Source: Cyrtodaria siliqua (taxonomy: Eukaryota > Mollusca > Bivalvia > Adapedonta > Hiatellidae). Taken from it: DNA of 64,000 nucleotides. The stretch is from NCBI GenBank assembly GCA_037043455.1, contig JAWPHD010007157.1, positions 62,501 through 126,500 on the forward strand, read 5' to 3'. The notes beneath the pieces were generated by a model. That model had not been told where the DNA came from. It searched no databases and saw only the letters and a program-made list of their open reading frames with translations. A program made the translations under genes and the position numbers. Below are positions 32,693 to 44,790 of the stretch, one piece after another (position 1 is the first letter of the stretch; each line of letters starts with the position of its first letter).

Positions 32693-34150
32693 CAGTCGAT
32701 GTCAATTTACCAATGACACAATAACATGTTCAACTACAATATTAAAGAAAGCCAATGGGTGTGTGTTGTCAACCCTTATATCATTCTATCTGCCACTGAT
32801 GTGACTGGATTAATAGACCAGACAGGAACAATGCACACATTGAATAATAATACCTATTTGTGTGCGACCACATATAGGACAAGAAGTTAACATAATATAT
32901 CAAGTCACGGGTGTTTAAAACAATATTGAAAAAAATAAATGTTGTCACGGAGACATAAACACGCAACGACCGTTTTTCCTTACATTCTTCCCGATTTTTA
33001 CCATCAGTTGTTCCTACCAAGCATTTTAAACCAATGTGGGCGACCTCGCTTCTTTCTGTTCAACTACCTTGACATGCCTTACATATTGATTACAATTACC
33101 TTTTAACATCCGCACAGAAATACAATCGTTCACATGTAAGGGATACGTGTGCGTTAGAGTGTACATTGCAACACATATAAACTGTTCACTGTTATCATGT
33201 GTAATTATAAGATTGCGTTATCAAAGTGAAAAATGTAAAGGAATTGTTGCTACCTTACCATCAGCAATAATGAAACGAATGAAAAATTTAAAAAGAAAAA
33301 GAAAAAGAAAAAAAAATGCAAATCAGCACAGCAGGCTTGGACCCTACCTTCCTGGGCAGTAACATGGCGCCTCGATCAACTGCGCTATTGAGGCTTGTGA
33401 ATGATGCCTATAATAGTAATGATTACATGCTATATTTCAGTAGACTGGTTTATGAAAACGTCATTTCAGCAAGTGAAATGGTAACCTTTCAACGTTACAA
33501 AATATGTGTTTATATCATTGAGTTCTCTAGGAATTCAAATTGTAAAGCATGCTTATTACCACTTACATGAGTCACAGTATGTTAACCATAGACAGATATA
33601 AAAGCCATACCTTCGGCAGCTGAACAAGAACGAGAAAAAAAAAAGAAAAAAAAGAAAAAAAAAGAACGAGACAAACAAGTGTCTGTTGATGAAACACGCT
33701 AAATACATATTATTTGTATTTATATGAGTAATATGATGTTCATTTTATTATTCCAGATTTCTATAACGCTTGTTGATGTCGGATTATGTATTTCTCATAC
33801 ATAACTTATTCTCAAAAAAAAATACATTTTTTATATATGATTAATTTACTGGAACAACGCTTCTCGGAGGAAATCTCCTTTAATCACATATGCAGAATTT
33901 TCGATATGTACATTTTATAAAAACATATTTAGTTGTTATTGTTTTTCTCCTATAAATACAAATGATCAACAAATGTGAACAGCCCTGAAAGAAACCACAG
34001 GGACCATAATTATGTAATTCATATTTAGAAGGGAAAAACATGGACAAAAGTCTTAAATACCAGCATATGTTGCGTTGCTGAAAACTATCAAACCTATCTG
34101 GCTCACCCGCGTATGCAACATCGTGAACAATGAAGTGAGGAGAACCAATT
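32693..34150. other. Intergenic sequence without recognised genes
   Basis: Short ORFs only. A purine-rich stretch (33285-33320) and a poly-A/GAAAA stretch (33636-33665) are present. Confidence 0.4.
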
Positions 34151-34156
34151 CTACCC

Positions 34157-34722
34157 CATACAGCAAGGCTTTATAAAATACCTCATACAGCAAGGCTTCA
34201 TAAAATACCTCATACAGCAAGGCTTCATAAAATACCTCATACCTCATACAGCAAGGCTTCATAAAATACCTCATACAGCAAGGCTTCATAAAATACCTCA
34301 TACAGCAAGGCTTCACAATACCTCATACAGCAAGGCTTCATAAAATACCTCATACAGCAAGGTTTCATAAAATACCTCATACAGCAAGGCTTCATAAAAT
34401 ACCTCATACAGCAAGGCTTCATAAAATACCTCATACAGCAAGGCTTCAAAATACCTCATACAGCAAGGCTTCATAAAATACCTCATACAGCAAGGCTTCA
34501 TAAAATACCTCATACAGCAAGGCTTCAAAATACCTCATACAGCAAGGCTTCATAAAATACCTCATACAGCAAGGTTTCATAAAATACCTCATACAGCAAG
34601 GCTTCATAAAATACCTCATACAGCAAGGCTTCATAAAATACCTCATACAGCAAGGCTTCAAAATACCTCATACAGCAAGGCTTCATAAAATACCTCATAC
34701 AGCAAGGTTTCATAAAATGAAT
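34157..34722. repeat. 27-bp minisatellite with a 212-bp higher-order period
   Basis: About 21 units of 'CTTCATAAAATACCTCATAC' plus 'AGCAAGG'. Some units are 25 bp long ('CTTCAAAATACC') and start at 34311, 34444, 34523 and 34656. A 'TTTCAT' variant follows 52 bp after the units at 34311, 34523 and 34656. Spacing alternates 133, 79, 133. The - strand 'MKPCCMRYF' ORFs are artefacts of the array. Confidence 0.93.
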
Positions 34723-34814
34723 TGAACGTGTATTTTCCTTCGTAATCATTATTATTATTATTTATTTTTTTCAAACGGTTTATATAAAATGAATGATCTT
34801 TAAAATGAATTCGT

Positions 34815-34965
34815 ATTTAATAGCTCATCAACACGTTTAGTTTAAATTCGTAAGAACCGCTTCAGAGAAAGGGGAGAGGATCCGGAGAAATTCGGGATAA
34901 CTCTACTCTAACTATAGAAAGATATGCACGCCCGAATGATAGACAAAAAAAAACAGGTTAATTTT
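34815..34965 (-). mobile_element. SINE family I, eroded 3' part
   Basis: 'TAGCTCATCAACACGT' and 'CAGAGAAAGGGGAGAGGATC' match the 3' half of the full copy at 13753-14064 in the same orientation. Confidence 0.6.
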
Positions 34966-37325
34966 TAAAATGTAGCAAGTCACTTTCTGATTTAAACATA
35001 TTTTATTGCCAATATTTTACATACATAATAATATCCACATATATACAATAGAAATAGTATAATGACAAATGGGTCGGGTAACAAGTTCTGCCAACATTAG
35101 TTTAAACACTTCCCAGAGTTTAAACCCTTCCCTGTCACTTTCTAGCAATGCTTCGCCACTAGGAAGAGGTCGTTTTCCACTCATGTAATACACACGGAAT
35201 ATATTACATGATAAGAGTAGCTGGGTTCTATATGACCTCCTCCTTTCTCAGTTGGAGATAATACTGAAATTAGTTAAAGGATAGTTTCACTTGTCTTAGT
35301 TTCATGAAATGGGCGGTGTTTTTTTAAAGTGCGGTTGCGAACGGGTGCAAAAAACAAAATATGCCCCATAAAACTCAAGATTGGCATGCATCCCTTCCAA
35401 CAAAACGTTCATCCCAATTATCACGAATTAATATTTCTAGTGTTACGGATACAATGTAACAAGAAATGAAGTAAAACCAACAACAACTATTTTTAAACTA
35501 TAATAAACAAATTTTTCAAATATTACAATGAAAATGAAACATATTCACCTACATAAAATACATAAACATTTCCTTAAAATCCGTTATACGAATAAAATCC
35601 AAATAATATTAGCAAGTTATCTGAATTGCTAAGTGTCCCTTTAATAATATTTATCATATGTCCCTTTAATCCAATTTCATTTCAACTATTTCCTGGTTTA
35701 TTAATTGACAATAGTCCAAATTATCCAATAATCCAATGTCACTAGTTGAGCACAATACTGTTTTTATCCTCTCAAAATATATACAGCATCCAATATTTTG
35801 TAAATCCTCATTGAAATAATGAACCAGATACTTCACTTTGAATATTAATACTGAAACCCGGTACTCTACTGAGGTCAGCTTTATATACCAACATACAACA
35901 TTCTAAATTAAAAGAATGTTCTGTAACAATCTACATATCTCATTATGTAAACAATAATTTAGAAATTACTAGAATCAGCTATTATATGTGTGCTATTAAT
36001 GGACAACTGGATCAATAAACATGTACACTTATATAGCATTATATACATGAGGGTAACACTACCGTGCTCTCATTTTCTGCTCACGCAGAAACAGAGACCA
36101 TTAATGCGAATTATTAAAATCCATACCGTAAAAAAGAAAAGACGTCGTACTGGTTTCATAGATGATGACTGAATGCTTCATTTTGTTCAAAATTATATAT
36201 TCTTTAAGCCTTTAGGATGAATCGATTTTGGTCATTTGCAGTAGTCCACATTCTTACAACCAACGTGTTTTGGCATAAACAAGAGTCATAACTCTGTAAC
36301 ATAGAGATGAACAAAATTGGCGTATACTTTCCGGAATTATTTCCCTTGAGTAAATAAAGAAAACTGCAAATTTGAGCTTGTTTACTTTCATCGAATGGTA
36401 AAAAGTTGTGTACCACAACGTTTGTCAATGTGCATAAGCGATCCATACGCTTGACCCTCATCCTCGCCTGTCAACATGATTTTCGCAGGATAACACTACG
36501 GTAGAATAAACAGTAACGGGCATTGTCTGTTAGATTTGGGTAAACAGACTGGATTACGTATTTTGAACGGGCGAGTGGGGAATGATAAAAGTATTGGAAG
36601 TAATACCTTTGTTGGTAATCAGGGGTGTAGTTAAATTGATTATGTCATAAGTTTCAAAGTGCATCGACGTTTGATGTTCTTGAACCCAGAATTTTAAGTG
36701 CATGATCGTTCTCTTATATCGTTTTCTTTTGAATTTTCCAAACCAGTTAGCATAAATGAGGATATACATTGTAATGTTAAGAGAGTAAAGTATAAGTGTG
36801 CATGGAACAACGAGAATATGATTGCTTTGAGGTCTCACACCTCTATTATCTCCCTTGAAAGCTCACAGAGACAAAAGGAAAACAGAAAATAATTCTAATT
36901 TTTTCTCCATTTTAGGCAATTTTTAATTTGACAAAGAGGTTTTTCTTTGCTTCAGCATACATCTGCAGTGTAAAAGACTGATGATACAGAAAATCCCACG
37001 TTGATATTAAGTTGCATTCAAAATTCATAAGCATTTGACCGAAGCACCACAAAGTCAGTATGAATTTGGTATTTTTATAGAGGTTGCATACATATGAGCG
37101 AGGAAAAAACCCAACCTGGCCAATGTTTGTATTTTTTTGTTTTATTTTACAGATCTGCTTAGCAGTCCTGAAGATATTAAATCAACAACAAGGTCTGCTG
37201 GGGCGCTTTGAAGGTCATGTGTTGGAAACAGCTATACAGTAACCCTATGTGAACTTAATTGTGGCGTGAGACCTTGAGAAACTTTCATCCCCTGATATAA
37301 CAGAAAAATTGTATATAGGTTTAAT
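34966..37325. other. Intergenic sequence without recognised genes
   Basis: No exon with family motifs is found. Several 'GTCCCTTTAA' words (35633-35669) suggest remnants of the TTAA-flanked MITE family. Confidence 0.4.
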
Positions 37326-37329
37326 CAAT

Positions 37330-39300
37330 CAGTAAATGTATGTTCAAATAGTGACGATGTTAATACTTTTATTGAAGGATTTTCTAATATTATTGATGAA
37401 GTTGTCTCGCCTTTTTTTTAAAAAAAATAAAGTTATTTCTTCAGAAAACTATTCATCTAAAGATACAACGAAAGAGAGTCCTTGGTATACGGAAGAATGC
37501 TTTAGTAGTAAATCAAATGTTGTATATATGCTGAATAAATATCGGTTAGACAAGAGGGATGTTAACAGAGTAAATATGGTAAATGATATATCAAAGTATA
37601 AGTCACTTATACGTAGATGTAGATATGAGTATGTCAAAACTGAAAGAGATAAACTAATACAGGCTAAACATAAAAAGTCTCCCCGTGCTACGAATCAGTA
37701 GTGTTATTTTTCACTGGTCCTTTGGGACCAACGAGCCCAATATAGGTGGCTTTGAAGTAGAATACCGCTTAAGCCGGTGCTAGGGGGCGTGAGAAGTGTT
37801 GCTTCATCCTTTACTTCTCATGAACAGACTCAATAAAACCGAGACTGCTGCTTTATTCTCTTAATTGTGTTAGTTGCTCTCAAAGGATCACCTTTATCAG
37901 TACTTATAGAAATGCGAATATGCTAAAAAGAAAGTGTGCTGGAGAAATGCAACCCAAACATTCAGATTAGTGCTTTTGAGCAATATTTTAAAGTTGTTAA
38001 TAACCCAGAGAGTCAATTCTTTACACCTGATGAATAGATATTAAAAGGATGAATTTAATATTATATTTAGTGAATTAAATATTGCGATTACTGAACAAGA
38101 AATTATTAAAGGAATAAACCAACTTAAGTCAAACCGATCAGGAGGACCGGACCTATATTTAAATGAATGTCTATACATGGTAAACATATTTTATCTCCGG
38201 TATTACTTAAATTGTTCAATATTTTTTTTGAATTGGGATATTTTCCTGACAGCTAGTCAGAGGGTCATGTTCATTTACACAAAAAGGGAAGAAGTATCAA
38301 CAATGTAGATAATTATCGCGGTATTTTTTTGTTAAGTACTTTAGGTAAATCATTTTCAAGACTCACAAGCTGGGCTGAAAATTATGGAGTATACATTTAC
38401 AATAAAGCGCAATCTGGTTTTAGGTCAAGCATGAGCTCTTTTTCTGATGTTCAGGCAACACTTGCAGGCCACGCTTTGAAAGCAATTTTTTAAATGAATA
38501 AATGTCTTTACAAATTTACGGTTTTATCTGTTGAACATAGGCTAGATTTGTTTGATAAGCTGATTACGACCATTTTGAACTATGGATCTGAAATTTGGGG
38601 AATTCTACGGGCGACTGCCATTGATAGAGTACACATACACTTTTGTAAAAGGTTATTGGGAGGACAAAAGTCAAAACCGATTTTATATATCCAGAACTGG
38701 GTAGAAAGTCTATGTTATGTCATCGTCATTTTAATATTATAAAATATTGGGTTTTAATGAAAATAAATATGTAAAACAAATATATGTGTTGATGTTAAAC
38801 GATATAAATGCTCAACCCAACATAACAAATTGGGCATGTTTAATTAGAGATGTATTATGCATTATGGGATTCAATAAGTAATCCTAAATTGTTTGTGTAT
38901 GTTGCAGAGATTACATGACAATTTTGACCAAACTTGGAATAGCAGACTCTGATTCAAGCAGAGCACGATGTTATAACTGTTCACGTGTTTTCAGATTTCA
39001 ACCCTATCTTAATACTTGTAATATATCAAAATTTAGAAATGCCTTAACAAAATTAAGAATATCCACACACAGGCTAGAAATAGAAGCAGGACGTTGGAAT
39101 TGTATGTTAAAATGCCCTATATATTCGGAGTTTAGAAAACGATATATCAAAAAATACTATTGGAATAAGCCAAATATGCAGAAACTTATTTTGTTAATTA
39201 ACTCAGAGTGTCAAAAAGAAATTAAAAACGTGGCTATTTTTGTAAACAAATATTTTAATAAACGAAATGAAAGTTTGTCTGCAAATGATTGAATTAATTG
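37330..39300 (+). mobile_element. Second degenerate LINE, interrupted by repeat V
   Basis: Pieces of ORF2 read in order: 'KDTTKESPWYTEECFSSKSN' (37460), 'IIKGINQLKSNRSGGPDLYL' (about 38105), a palm/thumb remnant ending 'LDLFDKLITTILNYGSEIWG' (38545), and the C-terminal 'LTKLRISTHRLEIEAGRWNC' then 'KKYYWNKPNMQKLILLINSE' (39045-39210). Stops and frameshifts separate them. The C-terminal zinc-knuckle block is shortened by an internal deletion. The tail region 39500-39560 ('CCTAATGGAATTTTGATAAT') looks like its 3' end. Confidence 0.75.
37716..37892. mobile_element. Dispersed repeat V, copy 2, inserted in the LINE
   Basis: It matches the copy at 24058-24240 ('GAAGTAGAATACCGCTTAAG', 'CATGAACAGACTCAATAAAA'). 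It interrupts LINE coding sequence between 37701 and about 37900, so it is younger than the LINE. Confidence 0.7.
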
Positions 39301-39834
39301 ATTAATGTTTAAATTAGCAAATTTAATCTGAATACTGTTTAAAACTGTAATAGATAAAAACCTTCCCAACACAAGTGAAAGGAACTATTATTAAATATAT
39401 AGATTGTACATAATTGTATCATAACAAACAAATGATAGATAGATATAGTACATTTGTAAAATATGATAGTTGTGAATATTGTATATTTTAACTGTCAGTC
39501 ATATGTTCTGGAAAAATGTTCTCTTTGCCTAATGGAATTTTGATAATAAACTTGTAAAACTTGTCAACATGATAAATTAATTTCAAATTGTTTACGCCAA
39601 GCTTGTTTCAGTTATAATTCGGACGATTTGACAAAAGAGTTTATGCCAAGTGACGAAGTAAAACACGGACCTAATAACAAATTTATTAATATGTCTATGA
39701 GTAAAATATGTGAATCTTAAGGTCGTTGACGCAAACAATGTAGTAAATTGTAATAAATTAGCAATCATTAGTAAATGCTTAATAAATAAACGATAATGGA
39801 TTTCCGCCAAATTTCCTCTGAAGATATATTTTAA

Positions 39835-40022
39835 CCTTAACCCGCTACATATATAATGGACTGTTCTTTCTTTGAATTAAGACCATTCCATTTATGTGAC
39901 ATAGGGGTGTTTTGGGGGAAATGACTGATAAGCAGCCAGACGTTGTAAACCCTGATTACTCGCAGGCTGATCTGGGTTTACAATGGATGCAAAGGCTATT
40001 ATAGTCGCGCTTAGCAGGTTAA
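39835..40022. mobile_element. Short inverted-terminus element
   Basis: 'TTAACCCGCTA' at the left is matched by 'TTAGCAGGTTAA' at the right, enclosing 'GTAAACCCTGATTACTCGC' and 'GATCTGGGTTTACAATGG', which are also partly complementary. There is no coding capacity. Confidence 0.55.
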
Positions 40023-40224
40023 GTGTTAAAGCAGAAATTGGTCCTAAATCAACAAATCCGCTTTTGATATGTTTTTAAGTATTAAATATCATTATAAATA
40101 CGATTATTACTATGCCATTGATGTATGTTCAGTAAAAATATGTTTTTAAAGATAAAAATCGAACAGGCGAACAGGCATTGCTAAAATATCGAAAAAAATC
40201 TAATGGGAAAAACTCTTGCGCGAA

Positions 40225-40232
40225 TTACCGGA
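40225..40232 (+). promoter_or_regulatory. CRE-like site TGACGTCA upstream of the P2X7-like exon
   Basis: A palindromic TGACGTCA lies 75 bp before the ATG at 40307. An identical octamer is at 42280-42287 upstream of the THAP gene. Confidence 0.4.
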
Positions 40233-40306
40233 AGTGACGTCATTGGGAACAAACTATTTTTTGTTTACATTGGGACTGAACGCAAAACAGTATACCTTGT
40301 GTGAAA

Positions 40307-40474
40307 ATGCGGGAATTAAGCGATCATGATACTGAGTCAGAGGAAATTCCCGTGATGAGACGGTTACACAATGTGCAACCTTACGATTTTGAGCCAGAAT
40401 ACGTGTCTGAGGACGAAAATACATCGGATTCATCAACTGATGATGAAGTCGAACGCGGTGCAAATGGAGAGCTT
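40307..40474 (+). CDS. First exon of a P2X7-like intracellular-domain protein (tentative)
   Basis: The ATG starts 'MRELSDHDTESEEIPVMRRL', then 'HNVQPYDFEPEY' and an acidic Ser/Asp/Glu stretch ('SEDENTSDSSTDDEVERG'). This arrangement, a short 'PY-FEP' motif followed by an acidic Ser-rich segment, is what I recall at the start of invertebrate proteins annotated 'P2X purinoceptor 7-like', before a Cys-rich domain. A possible donor (CTT|GTAAAG) ends the exon in phase 0; otherwise the frame stays open to 40534. I find no Cys-rich continuation downstream, so the gene may be a fragment or have a distant exon. The family assignment rests on motif memory alone. Confidence 0.4.
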
Positions 40475-40534
40475 GTAAAGACTATCGTGTCATGCCATTC
40501 GTTACGTTCAGCGGTTCATTACACTATTCACTAA

Positions 40535-41740
40535 TCTAACAAAATAGTGTCTTTATACACTGACAGCAACAACAAACAAAAAACAACGTAAACATTGTTT
40601 TCATAGAAATCTGACAGTAAGTTTCCCGCAACACTGCAATATCTTGGTACATACACAATAACCGCGAAATGTAGTATATTCCGAATGAATGGACCTGGTC
40701 TAAATACGATCGTCAGATTTTTTTTGCCGATAAGTAGACATGGAACAAATATATTTATTAGATATTATCCATAATTGATAAAAAATTAATGAAAACAATA
40801 ATAAATGAAACAGCATATATTTTCTATAGTATTATATATTTGCCATAAGTCGCCATTAACACCAAGCACTCTAGGAATGGTGTTTGTAATATGACACACT
40901 CTAGCTCCAGTCTCCACTGCCCCAAAATATCAATACAGACTAATCAAATACTGCGGTGCACTATTGAAGTACAGCCTAATTAGGGTACATACGTCGGTAT
41001 ATCACAAAAGCAGCACGCACCATTTAGGGAAACCTAGTTTTATGATATATTTCCTGTTTATTGCAATTACTTGAGCGGTGTAATACCGCCGAGGGAAGAC
41101 GCGTATTGCACAAGACGGATATATCACATGATATGCGAGCTCTAATTGTCGCGCACAAAGACAGAAAAATACTATGATTTAAATAATATAGCCAAATGTT
41201 ATAGACAGTTAGTAAGTATACTTACTCATGTATACTAACTCCTGATATACAGATCGAAAACAGACCAAACATATGCAATTACCATAATATAAAGTATATT
41301 ATTCTATTATACTTGTTTTACTTATTGCACGAGCTAAGAGGCGTTATTGTTGTTGTTTTGCCATAAAACATTACTGAATTAATATAAAAACTAGTAATAT
41401 TATTAATTTTCTGCCTTGTAATAGATATCCATCAAACATTTTTTTTTTTTTCAAATCCATAGACCTATATATGTTGATAATATATATTTATAACACTGTG
41501 GCAGAAGGGGTTTATAATTTAAAATTATTAAAATTAAAATTTGGGAACAAAGACACAGTGTTTATTTCACCGGATTCATTTAAATTTATATGCTGAACGT
41601 TCTTAGCAATATTTAAAAAAAATGACGGCTACATATTATTAGCGCCGTCACCTTTTCATTGATTCGCGTAAAGACGCATGCTTCTAATTCAACAGCATAC
41701 ATTCACTGTGTATATAAAGATCTAAGACTATACACCTTTC
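40535..41740. other. Sequence between the convergent P2X7-like exon and THAP gene
   Basis: AT-rich; no exon or repeat is recognised with confidence. It contains the simple AT palindrome 'AATTTAAAATTATTAAAATT' (about 41515). Confidence 0.4.
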
Positions 41741-41741
41741 T

Positions 41742-42197
41742 TCAAATTATCATACGTTTACCCGATGAGGTGCTAAGATAATTGAACATAAATTTCAATC
41801 TTACTTCATGTATGAATTTCCTCCTCAACGCCGGTCGAATAGGCGAATACAACTTGCTTGGAGACGGCGGGGAAATGCACTTCTCATTTTTATAGTCAAA
41901 TATCGTTGGTACCGCTGTTGATTTTAATATGCATGGCCTTTTGTTCTCCAAATTCAAAGATAATGAAACCAAAGGATGGACTTCCCACGAAATCAACTCA
42001 AAATGTTTGCTACAAACTCGCGCGTCTTTCGTAGGTTCCCACTTTCTCGACGAGTGGGGCGATTTTCTTCGGTAACGGTCTAACCACACTTCAGATCTTA
42101 ATATATCATTATCTCGATTAGGGAAACGAAAGAAACTTAGGTTATTATCTTGTCCTTCTTTATGCAAACGTTTTCACCCAGCAACAGCACACGGCAT
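41742..42197 (-). pseudogene. THAP-domain gene with a nonsense codon at the second zinc cysteine
   Basis: THAP domains are C2CH zinc-dependent DNA-binding modules of about 90 residues. From the ATG at 42197 the frame reads 'MPCAVAG', stop (42174-42176), then 'KRLHKEGQDNNLSFFRFP'. It continues with 'VWLDRYRRKS', 'WEPTKDARVCSKHF' (third Cys and the His) and 'AVPTIF', the usual THAP C-terminal motif. The stop falls exactly where Cys is expected (C-x4-C). Everything else of the domain is present and in frame for 141 codons. A basic segment follows ('RPALRRKF'), ending at 41742. A single TGC/TGT to TGA change explains it. Alternatives are a polymorphism, an assembly or read error, or stop-codon recoding. 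A CRE-like site (42280-42287) and an E-box CACGTG (42294-42299) lie upstream. Confidence 0.72.
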
Positions 42198-42984
42198 TTT
42201 TAACAAGTACCATAAAATGTAATCCTACATAGACAATACTATACAACTCAATGCGACAAGGCTAATCGTTTGGTACCAATGACGTCACAGGATCACGTGA
42301 CACTTACCAGGGCGAAACTCGAAGCGTGTGCTCTATGAGATAAAATTGGCTACTGTGAGAAAACGGGACAACCAATAAGTGTAAGATTTGAACAGATTGT
42401 ATATTATATATATATATTTCCGAATATATACTCAAAAGACACGCCATATTTCACCTTTAAGAACAGATAGTCTAACGTCCCATTCTTAACATATTTTATA
42501 ATTTGCGGATAAGGTTTTGGAGATACCGTGTATATGACCCTTCCTTTTCCAACGTTGGTAAATTTCCTTCAATTTCAATACAGGAAAGTTTATCACAAAA
42601 ATCAAACCAAATTCCATTAATGTTTATCAAACTCAATGTATACGATTCCTATTATATGTATATATGACGGAAACAATCACGATTTATGCGAAAATACAGT
42701 TGAATATTATGACTTCTAATGCCTTAATATTAAGAGTCTCATAAAAATGGCATGTCAACGAAAAAAATCATATAAATATAAAACGTGTGCTTTGTTAGTA
42801 AATATCGAGATAATGAAAAAAAAAAAGGAATGTCGAGGTAAATATCAACTTGCTTTTGATAAAAATAGGGGAAAAAGGCAATGTATAACCCTGACATTTC
42901 TGAAAAGTAATGGGGTCTGGAGCAAATTAGCTCCAGCATTACCTGTTAACATATACCGTTCATTGAATGGATTCATCATGTAAA

Positions 42985-43284
42985 GGGCTGGCGTGGCGCA
43001 GTCGGTAGCGCGGCGGATTTGTAACCGGTGGCCCCGGGTTCAATCCTCCGTGGTGCCATTGAGTTCCGTCAGTGTGCAAGACACTTTCCCTTAGCCTCGC
43101 CCGTCTGATGGAGACGTAAACCGGGTGGTCCCGTGTATCGGTCTATCCTCCGAGCACGTTAAAGAACCATAGGAATCTATTCGATAATAAGAGTAGGGCA
43201 GGTTCCCGGATTTCTATGTATCCCTCTCTCTGGGGCGGATCTAAATAATCTATACTGTGTTGATGAGCCGTTAAACAACATTCA
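42985..43284 (+). mobile_element. tRNA-derived SINE family I, recent insertion
   Basis: The 300-bp element has an RNA polymerase III A-box ('TGGCGCAGTCGGTAGCGCGG'), an anticodon-like loop TTTGTAA (tRNA-Thr-UGU-like) and a B-box ('GGGTTCAATCC'). A body shared with 13753-14064 follows, ending 'TGAGCCGTTAAACAACATTC'. Perfect 14-bp target duplications ATTCATCATGTAAA flank it (42971-42984 and 43285-43298). Confidence 0.93.
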
Positions 43285-43305
43285 ATTCATCATGTAAAAT
43301 AGTAT

Positions 43306-43446
43306 ACAGTTATCACATGTTTGTTTGGGTAACAGTCAAAACTGTTTTCCCTTGGTGTCGGGGGATGTCAGTGTGAACTGTTTCCCTCGGCCGACACCAA
43401 GGGAAAACAGTTTTGACTGTTCCCTAAACACACATGTGATAACTGT
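43306..43446. repeat. Large palindrome with 56-bp arms
   Basis: The arm 43306-43361 ('ACAGTTATCACATG', 'ACAGTCAAAACTGTTTTCCC', 'TTGGTGTCGG') is complemented by 43391-43446 with about three mismatches. The 29-bp centre carries another 'GTGAACTGTTTCCC'. It begins 7 bp after the SINE target duplication. Confidence 0.9.
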
Positions 43447-44179
43447 TTTATTACCTGATTAATGTTACTGTACGAAACAGTGAAAATGAAAATTTGTTTT
43501 ATAATGGGAACCTATGGTGAAAAAAGCAACATGACGTCACGCAAACGAAATTCCAGCACGTGAGGGAAACAGTCGAAACTAAAGCCCGGTAACAGTTCGT
43601 TTTCACCGGGAACAGTCTTTTCCTTAGTGAATTAGCAAGAAATGACGATATAGCATTTATATAGGAGATCAGGTAATAATAGACAATAATGCATTCGGTA
43701 ATAGGTCATATGTTTTTGTACTTCTGACCTAACATTTGACTTCAGTTAATGGTGCTATCAAACGTTATTGTAAAATAAACATGTTCGAAATCGATATAAA
43801 AATAAGTACTTCAAAATTTAACGACCAGAAACGAGACCTTAAAGTCAAACAATAAACTGCGTCAAGTGGTAACTATACATTGGTAACTTTGCCTAGCCTT
43901 TGTCAAGGTATTACCTGTTTATCAAAATGACAAGTTAAGTTTCAATACACTAAATTCTTCCAATTTGATTGCGCGAAATAAGAATTCTATGTCAAACATT
44001 ACAAAATACCTCCATCAAATTTAATGTCAAATGTACTTTTTCGTACATGACTAATATTGTGTCCATATAAACCATTAGTATGAGTTGTTTTCAAGGCGTG
44101 TATTTGATTTTGAACATCTCAGTGTATATAACTAAATTCTATAAATTTACCATAATGATAATGTATGATACTCCCGCAA

Positions 44180-44790
44180 ACGAAGTTTAGTGTGTGTGTG
44201 TGTGTGTTCGTGCGCGCAGGGAAGTTGTGGGGGCTTGTCTGTCCATCCGTCCGTCCGTCCGTCTGTAAACACAGTATAGTCCACTCCTCTGCACTTTAAG
44301 CAATCCTCATGGCTACTTCATGTATGAAATGTCTGTAATGAGAAATTACCTCTATTGATTTTGAGGTCAGTAGGTCGAAAGTCAATGTCATCGTGACCTT
44401 ATCATGAAAATCATTGTCTGCTCTCTAACTTCTATTCCAAGAAGCAAATCTCATGAAACTGCACGGGTGGAATGCTTGTAATATAACATGACTCCTGTTG
44501 ATGTTGAGATAAGTAAGTTAAAGGTCAATGACATCGTAACTGCTCTGTAACTCCTCTCCCCACTTTGTGGGTGAACTACCTATGGTAGGAAAATGGCCTC
44601 TATTGATTTTGAGGTCAATAGGTCAAAGGTAAGGTAACTTTGACCTTGTACTCCGCTCTCCAGAAAGCAAAAAACATAAACTGTATGGGTTGAGTGCCTG
44701 TGGTGGAGAAATGACCCTTATTTATTTTGAGGTCAGTAGGTCAAAGGTTTAAGTCACCGTGACCCGATCATGAAAATCGTTGTCAGTATT
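44180..44790 (+). repeat. Dispersed ~165-bp tandem repeat (about four units)
   Basis: Units carry 'ATTGATTTTGAGGTCAGTAG', 'GTCAAAGGTCAATG', 'CCTTATCATGAAAATC' and 'CATGAAACTGCACGGGT'. They are preceded by (TG)n and (CCGT)n microsatellites (44190-44265). Confidence 0.75.

Noticed and set aside
34053..34749. 'MKPCCMRYF' repeat ORFs on the - strand
   Set aside because: Translation of the 27-bp minisatellite; frame is lost at each 25-bp unit, as expected for non-coding repeats.
42985..43057. A functional tRNA gene
   Set aside because: A- and B-boxes are good, but the acceptor arm does not pair and the sequence continues into a SINE body with target duplications.
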